Below are positions 48,272-60,192 of a DNA stretch of 64,000 nucleotides, in pieces. Under the pieces are notes generated by a model. It was not told where the DNA came from and made no database searches. It saw only the letters and a program-made list of their open reading frames with translations. This stretch comes from Straminergon stramineum (lineage: Eukaryota > Streptophyta > Bryopsida > Hypnales > Calliergonaceae), in NCBI GenBank assembly GCA_963920665.1, contig OY987273.1, forward strand, positions 6,698,501-6,762,500, given 5' to 3'. A program made the position numbers and the translations under genes. Each line of letters starts with the position of its first letter. Positions within the stretch are counted from its first letter, which is position 1.

Positions 48272-51119
48272 AGAATTGGCATCCTAATCCTAGTAAGAGG
48301 CAACTCTTAGAATGTTTTTATCTGCAAAGGAAACAAGTTTCATTTTATTTGACCAAAGAGTTGAACCTAAATACAACTATGCTGTGAAGTGGATTGGAGG
48401 AACATAAATGAAGAGTTATGTAGAAATGTTTTTAAAAATGATAGTTGATGAACTATACTGCAAAAAGAAAAAGTATTTAGTAGTAGATCAAGGTCAAGAG
48501 AGTGTAATTCAAGAAGTTCATGACTTTCACATTTCTATGCATTGTAGAGTATAGTGTTTAGCAATATGTTAATGTTAGTACATTGGAAGGCTAGGTACTG
48601 AAGTGCATGACTATTTTTTCAGAGAAGAGGACATCAAAGAATTGGCAGTGTATATTGTGTAGTGTTAGTTGTCAGACTAGGAGTCACATAGTCTAAGAAC
48701 TTCAAGGAAGAGAGTAAGAAGTTTTGCAAGGTAACATTTTCACTTGCTTGCTTTGTAGAAGTAAGTGCAGATTGTTGCCTATAGTGTACTCCCACTGTTG
48801 AGAGGAAAGTGTAATCCATATGAACAACAAAATTTGCCGGCACATGGATGTGACTAAGGGAATGCATTCTAAGATTACCTTTAATTCCCTTCTGACTTAC
48901 AGCGAGGAAGCACACAAAGTTTGTCAATACAAGAATGAGGGCTCACTTGAAAAGCTCATTTGTTTCACTGAAGGGTGAAAAAGGAAAATGAGCCTATCAT
49001 CATATAGATGTGGTATTCATGAATGTTAGACGAACTCTTTGCCAACTCCCATATGTGTCATGTAAGGAGAAATATGGGATGAATCATATGGAGCTGAAAT
49101 CAACACTTTTTGACAAGATATGAATATTTAAAGTCTTTTCAAAGTTGAAATGTTGAAGCATGAGTAGCCCTTTGTTGCAGCATGAGAGGGTCCTTGTAAA
49201 ATTACATAGTAACTAGTTCCTTTTGCAAGTGCATTGTAATCATGGTGAAGGATTGCTAAGGTTGTGGTAATGGGTGGGCTATTGATGCAAAGCATAGGAT
49301 CCCATATAATACATCAAGGAATTGATTGGAAGGCGTTATGGGCTAGTTTCACCTAAGTTCCTTGTACCTAAAGTCGAATGGCAAGAGAGTCTATCTAGAG
49401 GTAGGGTTGGTTGTTTGTCTTTTCCCACTAAGCTGTTTGTAGTTGGTTGGTATGTATTTTTATCTTTGAAATGAAATTCCGTTCATTTGTGTCCAAAACA
49501 TAAGCTGAATGGCAAGAGATTTTCATTTCAACAACATTAAATACACATAAGTTAGTTAGCATGTGAGCTTTTGAAATGGTAAAGGTCATGCCTGCAAACC
49601 CAAGGTGAATTGCTGAAGTAGAAGGTATGCATCACCTCTAGTACATGTGTAACATGTGAAATACACATAGGGCTTGTACAAGTTCATAATGATTTATATG
49701 GAAGTACCTGCAGGAATGCATGTGTGAATGTGTTTGAGTATAGAGAGAGGAATTTGTACATATTCTCCTAGAGAATCAAAGGCACATGCTTCAATATCCA
49801 TATACATTTGTATTTCTATTCGACCTAGAACTACACAGATGCTGAGGTTGGGCATGGTAAAATAAGGTGATTACCCCTAAACCAATACTTGTTGCTAGTA
49901 TGCATAGTTGTTGACATTAAGCTTATAGTAGTCAAAAGTTCAGATTTTCTTAGAGGCAAGTGGGAGGAGGACGGTTCCAACACACTAGAAAATGCATTGT
50001 TCTAATTCTCTATGTAGACATTATGATCTATGTGTTTTACACAAGAAGAAAATAGACTTGAAGGAGATGCAACCTGGAATAAACTTGGCAGTGAGGACTC
50101 GCTAGCACCGTTGGAAGCAATGATCCTAGAATTGCTTTAGAAAAATTAGCCGAATGTTAATTTTTGGAGGATTTTTTTGAATTTAACACTAAGGGCATGA
50201 AGAAATTATGTAGCAATTGAGTGAAATTTAGCTAGTTTTGGGATCGTTGGTTGGGAGTGCTCACCTTGTACAGTTGACATAGGTATTATTTCATGACATT
50301 AAAGGATTGATGATACAGAATTGATGGACTATAATAAAAGATATTCATTAGGAACTAAAGTTAGCTCAAGTCTGGTTTTGTTTAACTATTTGTCATTTTG
50401 CCTTCTTTTCAGGGGAAGGAGGTCATCATTTGTTATTGCTACAGCCTAAAATGAAGAAAATAGGAATCCAAAGCAATTGACGTTCTTCTGAAGGTATAGT
50501 TTGGAAGAAGGAGATGTTGTCACTTGATGAAATTTTGTATTTCTTGGTGCTCAAGTGTGAAGTATATTAGTTACATGGACTCCATCATGACAATTTTTTC
50601 AATAGATGCAAGAAGTTGGATTTAGGAAAGACACAGTATGTGAGATGTAGGTTCATGTGTTTGAAGTTTGTCATTGGCTTCCAATAAAAATATGTCACAA
50701 TGAATGGCTTCTGAAGTAATCTGTACATTTGAAAGTGTTTTGCATGTGCTAGGTCTGTAATTAGGTTTTGATATAGCCCCACTAGAGGACTCAATATTTG
50801 AAATTAAATGCAGTTTCTCCCATTGAAAATTTTCTATTAGGAATAAATTGCTATCTGTAATTTCTTTCTTCAGAAGCAGTAGCTAATTTATTCTATTTCA
50901 AGCTTCTATACATGTTTGTGAATGAAAAGAAGTCTAAGCTAGATTCTCACATCGTAATGTAACAGGACTCTCTTTTGTGAAGAAGATATTGAAATCAATA
51001 ATTGAACTCCTGGAAAATATGCTATTCAATTATGATTGAGCACATCACTCTAGAAATGTAGAAATTGGTGATGAAGTTTACAAACACGGATATGACAAAT
51101 CTCTTCTCACTTGATGTAA
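48272..51119. other. Outer CACTA 3' arm, no gene recognised
   Basis: AT-rich downstream arm of the outer element, presumably the 3' untranslated region and spacer before the terminus. No domain is seen. Confidence 0.5.
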
Positions 51120-51295
51120 TAAAAGCTTGTTCCATTGGACAAAACAAAAGTAGTCTTGAAATCAACAAAAATATGTTGCATACTTCACCAACATTTACAT
51201 AGTTGACACATACATGTGAAAATGGTCATTATAGTATCTACATCAACATAAAAGTGTTGACTTTTTGTTGATTTGGACGCCTTTTCCTAGTAGTG
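51120..51295 (-). repeat. Outer CACTA right terminus and GTTGA/TCAAC subterminal motifs
   Basis: The terminus, read on the minus strand from 51295, is CACTACTAGGAAAAGGC, with ACT next to it at 51296-51298. Subterminal motifs are GTTGA/TCAAC (at least five), not the TGTCA/TGACA of the inner element, so the two belong to related but distinct subfamilies. Confidence 0.7.
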
Positions 51296-51779
51296 ACTCC
51301 ACCTATCATACTAGTAAAATCACAATCATGACTTCTATAATATCACATATGCAAACTTTGTAATATTACAAAAATACAATGGCTATTGAAGAGAGGTGAT
51401 ATTAGAGAGGATTGATAGAGTAGCATTAGAGAGGTGTCATTTTGATTGCTTCTTTTGGCTTCAAACTTCATTGCACTTCTACAATTTAGTGATTTTGTAA
51501 GCTTTGAACATTCATGACTTCAATGCTCTATTGCTATTACCAAATGGTTTGAAAAATTTGTTGATTGAAGCAATTTTGGATTCCACAATAATTCATGTAT
51601 TCAGAAAGTTTTTAAAATATGCAAATTTGTCATTCTAATTTTTTAAATTTTGGTCACTGTTGCTTATGAGGCAAGAACTTTATTGAGTGATGGTGTCTAA
51701 GTATTCAATTGAGCTCAACAATGCCTCCATGATACACAATATTCTTTACATTTACTGTAAGCAAATTTGACTTCAAGTA
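51296..51779. other. No gene recognised
   Basis: AT-rich sequence flanking the right end of the outer CACTA element; the ACT next to the terminus is at 51296-51298. Confidence 0.4.
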
Positions 51780-52150
51780 TAGATTGGTAGTTTGAAGATT
51801 GAACTTTGTTTGAACAATTTGAGTGTAATTTGAATCTCACTCTAATATTTTGACCTACTTTGAGCCTAATTTGAGCAATTTGAGCATTATTTAAACAATT
51901 TGACCTATTTCAAGCCTAATTTCAATAATTTGATCCTCATTCAAGTTTTATTTGAGAAATTTGATTCAAATTTCATCAATGCAATCTAACCTACTTTTAA
52001 TAATTTGACCTAATTAGAGCCTAATTTGAACAATTTAAGCATTTTTTTGAGTCAAACTTGAGCAATTGAATCTCATTCAAATAGTTTGACCTTGTGTGAG
52101 CCATTTAATCCAATTTAATTTAGATTTGAACAATTTGAACTCATTTGACT
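51780..52150 (+). repeat. Degenerate AATTTGA-based repeat array
   Basis: About 370 bp in which AATTTGA, AATTTGAGC, TTTGACC and TAATTTGAGC recur every 10-20 bp with irregular spacing. It is a decayed short-unit satellite or low-complexity array. No coding signal is present. Confidence 0.7.
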
Positions 52151-52749
52151 TAACTTTTGCAATAGGCTCTAAAATCCAAAATTTATTGTTCAATATATTT
52201 TGATGTGCAATGGGGTTTAGGAGACAAAGCATTTGGAACAAAGTAGAGCATATTCAAGGGGTGCAAATTTTTTGAGTGCAAGTTGTGTAGGTGCAATCTC
52301 CAACCTACTTTTTTTGTGATTGTGCACCACAAAGTTTCTACCCTTCATAGGTTTTAGAGTTTACAATTCAAATTTTTACAATCTTATCTTAAATCTTGAT
52401 TTTTTGTGAGGTTGGATTATAATATTAAACTCTCTATCTTATTTGAGTTGTAGCATTGTAGGTTTATAGTTTGAGATTTTTATAATCCTATTTTCAAACA
52501 TTTTTTGTGGTTTTGTTTTACAAAGTTTTCACCTTTGATGGATTTAAGAGTTTATAATTGATGATTTTTATTATCTTATCCTAAGTAAATTTTTTTGTGA
52601 TTTTGTACTAAAAAGTTTTAGCATTGTACAATTTAGAGGGAAATACTTTCTAATTCTAGCCTAAACTCATGATATTCATCTCTCTTAGACTGTGGCTTGG
52701 ACTTTATCTACAATTGATGACTATGTAGATGTTAATATTGATGGAGTTG
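52151..52749. other. No gene recognised
   Basis: AT-rich spacer with loosely repeated motifs (GTTTTAGCATTGTA, TTTTTGTGATTTTG). It leads into the Helitron relic and may contain its decayed upstream part. Confidence 0.4.
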
Positions 52750-53860
52750 GATCCATGTACATCTAATGTCTAAAGTGCTTGGTATTTCATTTTCAAAAGA
52801 AAAGGTGACAATTTATTATTACAATGACAAAATTAATAGTGAGTATGTTAGCCATTCTATTATCCATCCAATGTTTAATGAGCTTTTCATGGGCTATACA
52901 CCCAACTCTCAAGGATTTCTTAAATCCATTAAAAAATATAATCAAGCATTTGCATTTATATATATGCATAGTAAGTTTCAATTTGGCTAAGTTGATGGTC
53001 AATGAATATATATTTTTTGTGTAAACGGAGAGTTATGCCATTGTATTAAAATTTAGAGCATGAAAGAGATCATGACACAAAATTTGACAAATTTACTTTT
53101 TGGATGATGATTTGCGAACGGATCATTGTATGGAGATCTTTGATAATCTTCATCACAACATCAATAACAACATCCAAGAGGTTTTTGAATCAAGAAATGC
53201 ATTGGTTTGTGGTTTCAAGTCTTCACGTCATGTTCTTTTAGGGGATATAATGTGGGACTTTGTATCTCTAGTCAACATCTTCATTGATACAATTGATATG
53301 TAATTTTAGAGATTGTTGTTATTATTCTCGACAAACAACATATGAAATTTGATTGAGATATTATTCTTCACCAACTTGATAGAGATTTACAATGAATAAA
53401 AGAAATTCATCCAAGTTGTGATGCTTTATCCTATCCTTTATTGTTTCCAAATGATCGCTAAAGGTGGTCACCCACTTTTAAAGCAAATACTAGAATGCCT
53501 TTAAAATCATTTGTCCAATATATGCTTCAAAAGCAACTTGAATCTAATCTACTACATAGAATAGATAGGTCATTCCAACAATATGTAGTAGATCAATATT
53601 TGCAAGTAGAACATGAAAATCTGTTTTTCAATAGATAACATTAAGCAAAAATTCAACCACAATGTTCTGAGCAGATTATAGATGCTACATAGGAAGATAA
53701 TAGAGCATGCATTGCTAGGTATTCCATTATTTTACTTGTAAAATTCATTGGATCCCTTCAATACATGTAAAAACTCTTTTATGATAGTATGGTTTTGGTT
53801 AGAGTTTTAGGCAAACCAGATTTGTTTGTAACAATAATATGTCATTCGATTTGATCTATG
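52750..53860 (+). pseudogene. Helitron replicase N-terminal domain relic (Helitron_like_N)
   Basis: Across several frames the stretch reads like the N-terminal region of plant Helitron replicase-helicases. In order: PMFNELFMGYTPNSQGFLKS then IKKYNQAFAFIYMHSK (compare the family's F..NIR.YN.AFAF pattern); YIFCVNGELCHCIKI (GxLxHxIG-like); LHQLDRDLQ, a stop, then IKEIHPSCDALSYPLLFPND (the diagnostic HPAYDPLQYPLLFP motif); and SFVQYMLQKQLESNLLHRI, RSFQQYVVDQYLQVE, then FIGSLQYM, a stop, then KLFYDSMVLVRVLGKPDLFVTI. Homology ends there, before the catalytic Rep motifs and helicase, so it is a truncated relic. Multiple stops and shifts show advanced decay. Confidence 0.75.
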
Positions 53861-54714
53861 ATCATTGATGAGCTTGAGCTAAGTCAAAGTCCTCTTGGTC
53901 GTTCAAATGTTTTTATGTGTGTCTTTGAGCTCAAGTTAAGATTGAGTAATGTTCAATGAAGGCCTTATTCGTTAAATTGAGACAAGTTGTAGTCTCATTT
54001 TAATTCACTTCTATATTTAGAAAACAAAAGAGTTCATGAAATTGAGACAATTCAATAAATTGAGACTTAAAAATGTCAAAGTACATATTTAATTAATTTA
54101 CTATTGCTATAAATAGCAGAAAGAAGTCGCATTCATCTTTTGAATATTTTTATTTCATTAAAAGTATACACTTTAAATCATGCAAGATGTCATCAATTGA
54201 GACATTTCTTGAAATTGAGAGGTGCATCCACGAAAGGACTAATCTTTAGATGGTTGATACCAAACTTTAACATCTAAAACATCTTTATTACAAAAAATTC
54301 AAATGAATACACTTAATGCAGAACATTCGAGAAAAATAAGAAGATAAAATATACTATTAATAGAAATCAACAATTGTAACACAATCAAACAACCCTAATA
54401 AAATGGATAAAATATATTTATGCGAACATCTCAAAACATGTAAATGCAAAGTCCATGCCACTTCACATTCTACAACAAAAACTACTTATATAGCTACACA
54501 CTATTCATCCTTCCGCTATAGACTCATTGTCGTCTGAATTAGCCGTGAAGGCTTCCACTGATGCTTTGATGATGTCAATTTGTGGCTTTGTGTAGAATGT
54601 TGATTAGGATTTTTTGTTGTAAATTTTTGGTCAATTTTGAGGTGTCTTTTATTGATTTTTAGTGTTTGTTTTTGAATTGTTTGTCTTAATTGTGTGTTTT
54701 AATGGGCTGATGGA
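53861..54714. other. No gene recognised
   Basis: Noncoding AT-rich sequence, with several AATTGAGAC motifs at about 53970-54230. No feature can be named. Confidence 0.5.
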
Positions 54715-56275
54715 ATTCCAATTTGGTGTGTTTTTGGATGGTGGATGAATTTTGAATGAATGCATGTGCTGATTTGGTTGGACGGTTTCCTAATTGGGAT
54801 GGTCTGGCTTTCTAGCCAAGTTTTGAATGTTTTAAATCTGTATTCCAATTGGGTGGTAGTTCTGTCCAAGTCGGATTGTATGTGGGGTGAGTATCTAGTC
54901 TAGTTGGCTATTTTGAAAGTTAATTCCAATTGGGGATTTTTTTTTGGGTAGTTAGGCGGTTGTCTGTGCAGTTCCAATTAGGTAGTTAACTAGTGGTTGG
55001 GTTGTCACTTCCAATTTGGTAACTACCGGTTTGTCATTCCTATTTGGTTTGATTTTGATGTCATTTTTCTTTATTGTCTGTTGAGTGAGTCCAGTCGTGT
55101 CCCAGCCTAGTTGTGCTGCGTATTTGATTTTGTTGTGTGAGTTAAGAATGTCAAGCAAGTGCTTGAATTTCCGTTTGTGTGCTTGTGTGTGTGATGATTG
55201 AATGTATGTTTGAGAATTTGGTTTAGTTCAAGTTGGAGATTTTTAATGCTGGAGCTTTATGAGAATTATGTGAGTAAGTTTCATGTTGGAAGTAATTAAT
55301 TTCCAAGTGGGAAATGAGTGCTAAGTGAATCAACGGGTGAGAAGTGGATAAAATGAAGAGATCAGAAAAGGATGTCGAAATTGTGAACTGAGTGGATCAA
55401 GTGTTAGCTAGAAGAAATAGCTAGCAATTTCAAAAATTTAGAAAAAAAAGAAAAAAATACATAGATATTAAAATTAAAAATAGTGGTGTGAAGAAATTAT
55501 ATTAAATCCTAGTTGGAGAGCTCGAAGGAGCATTAAATTAAAGAAATGCAATATGAGAGATGTGGTTCAAAGATGCTATGAAACTCTAATGGTTATAGTT
55601 TATAGAACTTATAAGGAGTATAACGGTGATTTATTCACCAAATTGATATATGAAAATCAATTTTAATCAAGTTGGTTGAGGAGTATGGATTTTTTATGGT
55701 TTTGGAAGTTATGAAGATGAAAGCAGTCTGTGTAATGAATCCAATTTGGAGTGTGTTCTGTGTGTTTGTTTATTAATGCCTAATTGGATTATGTTATGTT
55801 TGGCTGTGATTTGATGGTATATAGGGAGTTAAATTCCAATTTGGAAGCAAGTCTGGCCTGTGAAGTGCTGAGTTTTGGGAGTATAGTTATACGAAATTAT
55901 CAATTTCGAGTTGAGAAAAGGTAGCTGTAAGTTTTATCAATCTAAAGTCACATCAGAAGGGAATGTGAGAATGTGATAAAAGAATCCAAGTTGGAAATTA
56001 TAGTTGTGCCCCAAGCTGGAAACAAAGACCAACTGGGATGTGAGCTGTCCAAATTGGGAGCAAGACTGGGAGCTGCAGCACATCAAATTTGGAGTTCAAG
56101 ATGGGACTTGTGCCTAAAAGATCTAATTGGGAGAAAGATTGAAGTTTCCAAGTTATAAAGATATAAAGAATTAATTGGGAGAATTACTTACCCTTGTGAC
56201 CATTAAGAGTGGAGTGGAAAGAATTTAGTAATTAGATTGTAATGGTGAGGTTTAAAAATTATTCCTAGTTGGAAG
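54715..56275 (+). repeat. Cluster of CCAATTTGG-like motifs (about 20 in 1.55 kb)
   Basis: Near-palindromic motifs of the form TTCCAATTTGG, TCCAATTGGG, CCAAGTTGG or CTAATTGGG recur about every 75 bp, for example near 54717, 54788, 54844, 54923, 54972, 55010, 55303, 55741, 55834, 55985 and 56050. The sequence between them is not obviously repeated. It lies just downstream of the DUF7869-like gene on the minus strand. No protein-coding frame persists. Confidence 0.6.
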
Positions 56276-56409
56276 TTTTCTTCTTCTTTTGCGGTTGTGA
56301 TTTGACTATTGGCTATTGATTTTCAAGTTAGGAACATTCCTATTTAAAAATTGCCTCTCTAGGAACGAACTGTACTATTAGCTTATTAATTTCCGAATAG
56401 GATAAAAGC

Positions 56410-59187
56410 TTATCTACACTTTGGAATTGCCACCCTTGGATCTGAAGTCCCCTCTCGCATACTTGGCATCCAATCAGTCATGATAAAGTCTGTGCTTGAG
56501 CATGTTGGGGTTATTGCTCGATCTTCACACCACACATTCCCTTGTTTTGTGTCTCATCCATCATATGTTTCCATGTTAATGTGTCGATTTGAAGCTGGCA
56601 TCCAATATTGGATTTGGATCATATTTATATGTCTTGGATCCGGATTCGGATTTGTAATGGCTCTAAAAAGCCATAATGGCTTGGAGTCGCCATTAGCAAG
56701 CCATACCGCGACAAAATAACCTGTAAACATATCGCGATTAACACAGAAAGAAGCACGTGGACAATCATGCCTTCGTCCAACAAAAAGTGCATCCTCTACA
56801 TCTTCTTCACGTAGTGTACCATCTCGCTGCTAGCAATGTGCTTTGTCATGGATGATCTTCAAACCTAGCCAAAATCCATGCAATAACCTCTCATGCGACT
56901 CTAGAGGTGCATTGAGAGTTGTTAAAACACCTTTCCAATATTCTTTTGTAGGACCATTCTTCCTCTTGAATTCTTGAGATTTGCCATCGTTTACCATTCT
57001 ACTCCAATGTGGAATGAAACCATTCAAACCTCTCCTGATCTCATCGAGAGAATGCATCTTCTCGGAAACTAAAGGTTGTGGATCACCACTTGGAACTATT
57101 GGACGTCCATCTTCAGTCTTAGACCACAAGCGGATTCCTTTACTATGCTTTGGCAACCATTTCTTGTCCGTACACAGATTTATATACTCCATCAAAGGCC
57201 ATCCACTGGAATCCATGTAAAACTTGAATTGCTGGGACCTAGAATGACCTTCCAAAAAAATCTCCTCTTGTGCCCAAATACCCATCTACATATCGCTTGA
57301 AATCAAAAACTTCTTTGATGAGATGAGGAATGACAGGGTGCGTTTCACAATCCATGAAGGATTTCATGAGTTTCGGAAGTATTGGATAGTTGTTTGTCTT
57401 CAATTTAGTGCTCCATCAACCAAAAAGAGCGTCAATGTCTTCATGAGTGTGCCCAACAATGAGGAAATTGATGTACACTTCACAAAAAATGCCTTTGTAT
57501 ACAAGTAAGGAATAAAAAGCAAAAATCCATCTATTCTTATTGTCCTGTGATGCATTATCCAACTGCAAAGTCAATACTAGTGGCAAAGGTTGAGTTGGAA
57601 TTGATTCTTCCGGAGGAGGAAGGAGAGAGTCCAAGCAAATATCTGCCTCTTCCAAAATCGCCTTGGTTAATGTGGATTGCATCTCCTTTTCAGAGAATAA
57701 CTTGTGCGATGAATTCTTTGGTGATTCTTCAACATCACGCAACAACTTTGTGATGGACCCAATGGTATGATTTGAGTTTGTTGGAAAAATGTCTAAACCA
57801 TAGTGTGCATATCGAACATCCCTATACCCATGAGCAATCATACCCGTAACTGCAACGAGCATTTTCATGTAGGAATCCATTGCTTTGGTCTTGTGAGAGA
57901 AGTGTGAAGAAGCAGTCTCGAAGTGATCCATTTTATCATGGATGATGGTTGGCATCTTCTCAAGATATATTTCAGAGATATGCTAATTTGCGTAGTACAA
58001 TTCTCTATGGGACCTTTGGTCCACAAGGTGGGTATCCAAAGCAACGGTCCACCTCTCTTGCGTGTACGAAAGGGGAGTGCATGTGCTCCTCAATTGCTTG
58101 TATTTATCACACAAGCCACATCGAGCAAAACTATCTCCATGTGCTTTTGGAGCAAATTTTGGGAAAAAAGCATGTCAAATGTTGCTCAAGCCACTCGAAG
58201 AAATTGGTTGCAAATTTAAAGTTGCATTGGCCTCATTGATTTTTGGTAATTGATCACTCCAACGAAATGCAGACAACAAAACCATTGCAGGGACTTTCTC
58301 CCTGATTCGAGTGTCCTCATTTTGTGTGGCATTTTGTCAGCTTCAAGAATCTCTAATGCTCGAAGTGTTGTAGTAGCTTGTACAATATGTTTCCTTGGTT
58401 TTTTGGACCCCAAATTCCCATGTGCCTCTGCTTGCTTCCCATCCTTGGCCATCTCTTTGTACCTATAAAAGGTAGCTTTTGAAACCCCATGAATGGTCCA
58501 CCATGCAGTGTAATACACTTCCCTTCTTTTTAAGGTAATCCACTCCTTGCCAACATGATCTTTGTGGATTTGCCTATACACCTCAAGAAGACACTTCTTT
58601 CGAGCATATACCCCACTGTTAACATGAAATTCAGAACGAAAGGCTTGAATTTGCCCATGTAGAAAAGGCTGTAAATAATTGTTTGGACAGTAAGTTTTGG
58701 TGGACACTTCAGTGATTGCTTGAGGAACTAGGAGGGTCTCTTTTGGGGGATAACTATGCTCTATTCTCTCTCGAAAGCTTTCATAGGATTGAACCCCTTT
58801 ACGAATTCTTCTATTAGTAGCATTCATGGCCATGTTGTAAATATGCATCTAGTCATGGTCATACAAACTGACACCAAAGAGAAAAACTCGCTTGATGTGC
58901 TAGGAGTGAATTGACCACATCCACCCGGTTGGGACTTCTGCCTCGCACAAGGATTGCCCAATTTGAACGGAAACTTGATCATCGCCAAGAGGCTTTCTGT
59001 CATTGTCTACCACAACATCTAGATCAATACTTTGTAAGATTGCATTTGCGACATCGTCCCCTGCTTCATTATGGAGAGTGATTGGTTTAAAGTTCTACTT
59101 CACACGAGGAATCTCATCACAAGTACAGACATCAAGGTCTAATGTAGGCACCAAGTTTGCAAAATCTTCAGGTCTATGATTATCCAT
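56410..59187 (-). pseudogene. DUF7869-like transposase-type protein
   Basis: About 925 codons from ATG 59187 to TAA 56410, single-exon by the reading. An acidic N-terminal part has stops at about 59085, 58912 and 58852. Then comes a 210-codon open stretch with ARKKCLLEVYRQIHKDHVG and STFYRYKEM-like sequence (here KATFYRYKEMAKDG). After a frameshift near 58300 follow HGDSFARCGLCDKYKQL, MPTIIHDKMDHFETASSHF, GMIAHGYRDVRYAHYGLD, LTLQLDNASQDNKNRWIFAF and INFLIVGHTHEDIDALFG (a TGA replaces the expected residue after FG). A second frameshift near 57265 restores the first frame for QQFKFYMDSSGWPLMEY and WMPASNRHINMETYDG. The DNASQDNKNRW and GHTHEDID motifs are the diagnostic RNase H-like core of this family. 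Confidence 0.75.
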
Positions 59188-59339
59188 TCTACAAAAAACG
59201 AGTGAACAATCAGATGATATCTCATCGACAATGCAATAGAAATATAGACTTATGAATCTGGAGGCCCGACATTTACTTAAGCAAATAAAAAAATTTCTTA
59301 CAACCTATTAGTCAATAGGCATCAATGAATAAAAGAACT
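59188..59339. other. Immediate upstream region of the DUF7869-like gene
   Basis: A short AT-rich leader region. A weak partial copy of the palindrome motif occurs near 59216 (GATATCTCATCGACAATG). No promoter element can be named. Confidence 0.35.
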
Positions 59340-60192
59340 TATCATCGAGTCGATGATATTAGTCAGCCATCGCAATAAGAATCACTAAATTCGAATCATA
59401 AAACTATCAAGATAAATACATATATGACATCCACATCCATTTACACATTATAATAAGTAAACACTTACTTTGAAGTCGATAACACATACTATATCTTAGT
59501 ACTACATAATACTCTTCCAAATTCTTAACAAGATAGTCACACATGAAATATCATTATCCTCGAATCGAGGATAACCCAATGAAGAACATATAATTCAATT
59601 AGCATGTTTTAGAAATAATTCTCTCAAACACTAAACGAAATTAATCACAATTAGTAATAATTGTCTCAAAGACATTCAAATGAACATAATACTAATAAAG
59701 AATATAGGGTGACGGGTATCATGAGTTTATCATGAATTCATGGATTACAAATTTTTTTTATAGGATCGCAAAACATATCGTCGAGTCAACGATAAATCTC
59801 AGCAAATACAAAACTCTCATATTCATACTCAATTGGACTCTATGTTCAATATGTCGTCAAAGACGTTCACCTCTATTTTAGGATAAATTAAATGTAATTC
59901 CTGAACATATAATTTTTGACTTATCCTCGAGTCGGCGATAAGTCCTATACACTCAAAATAACATGTGTATCATTTACTTTGGGATATATACTCAATTCTA
60001 AGAAAAGGAAGACCTTATGAAGAGAGCCGTGACTTGTATTTTATGTAAAGCATATCGTAAGACAAAAATCTTATCATTGAATCTAGGAAAAATTACACAC
60101 CATTCCCCAACTACTATCACTATCACTTGTCATCGACTTGAGGATACTCTAAGCATATCCACATTTCAATGGATATCATCGACTCAACGATA
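59340..60192. repeat. Array of TATC-N-TCGA palindromes upstream of the DUF7869-like gene
   Basis: Six sites share the plan TATC(A/G/C)TCGA, one central base, TCGA(T/C/G)GATA. Site 1 at 59340-59358 has perfect 9-bp arms (TATCATCGA and TCGATGATA). Site 2 at 59554-59574 has perfect 10-bp arms (TTATCCTCGA and TCGAGGATAA). Sites 3 (59776-59794), 4 (59921-59941; wider arms GACTTATC and GATAAGTC), 5 (60128-60146) and 6 (60174-60192) carry one to three mismatches. A decayed seventh lies near 60070. Spacing is about 150-220 bp except for the last pair (46 bp). They are likely binding sites for a dimeric protein, plausibly the adjacent transposase. Confidence 0.65.

Larger units (their letters stand above)
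13373..51295 (+). mobile_element. Outer CACTA (En/Spm-type) element, right part; left end not found
   Basis: The extent is defined by five homologous transposase exons on the plus strand and a right terminus at 51295. That terminus reads, on the opposite strand, CACTACTAGGAAAAGGC followed by TCCAAATCAAC. It matches the inner element's left terminus at 21 of the first 24 positions, and ACT follows it. No matching left terminus was found; it may lie outside the window, beyond the minus-strand remnants at 1.8-5.9 kb. The element is interrupted by the repeat plus SWIM block (about 14.04-19.78 kb) and by the complete inner CACTA element (23629-43918), so it is the oldest insertion in this nest. 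Confidence 0.75.
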
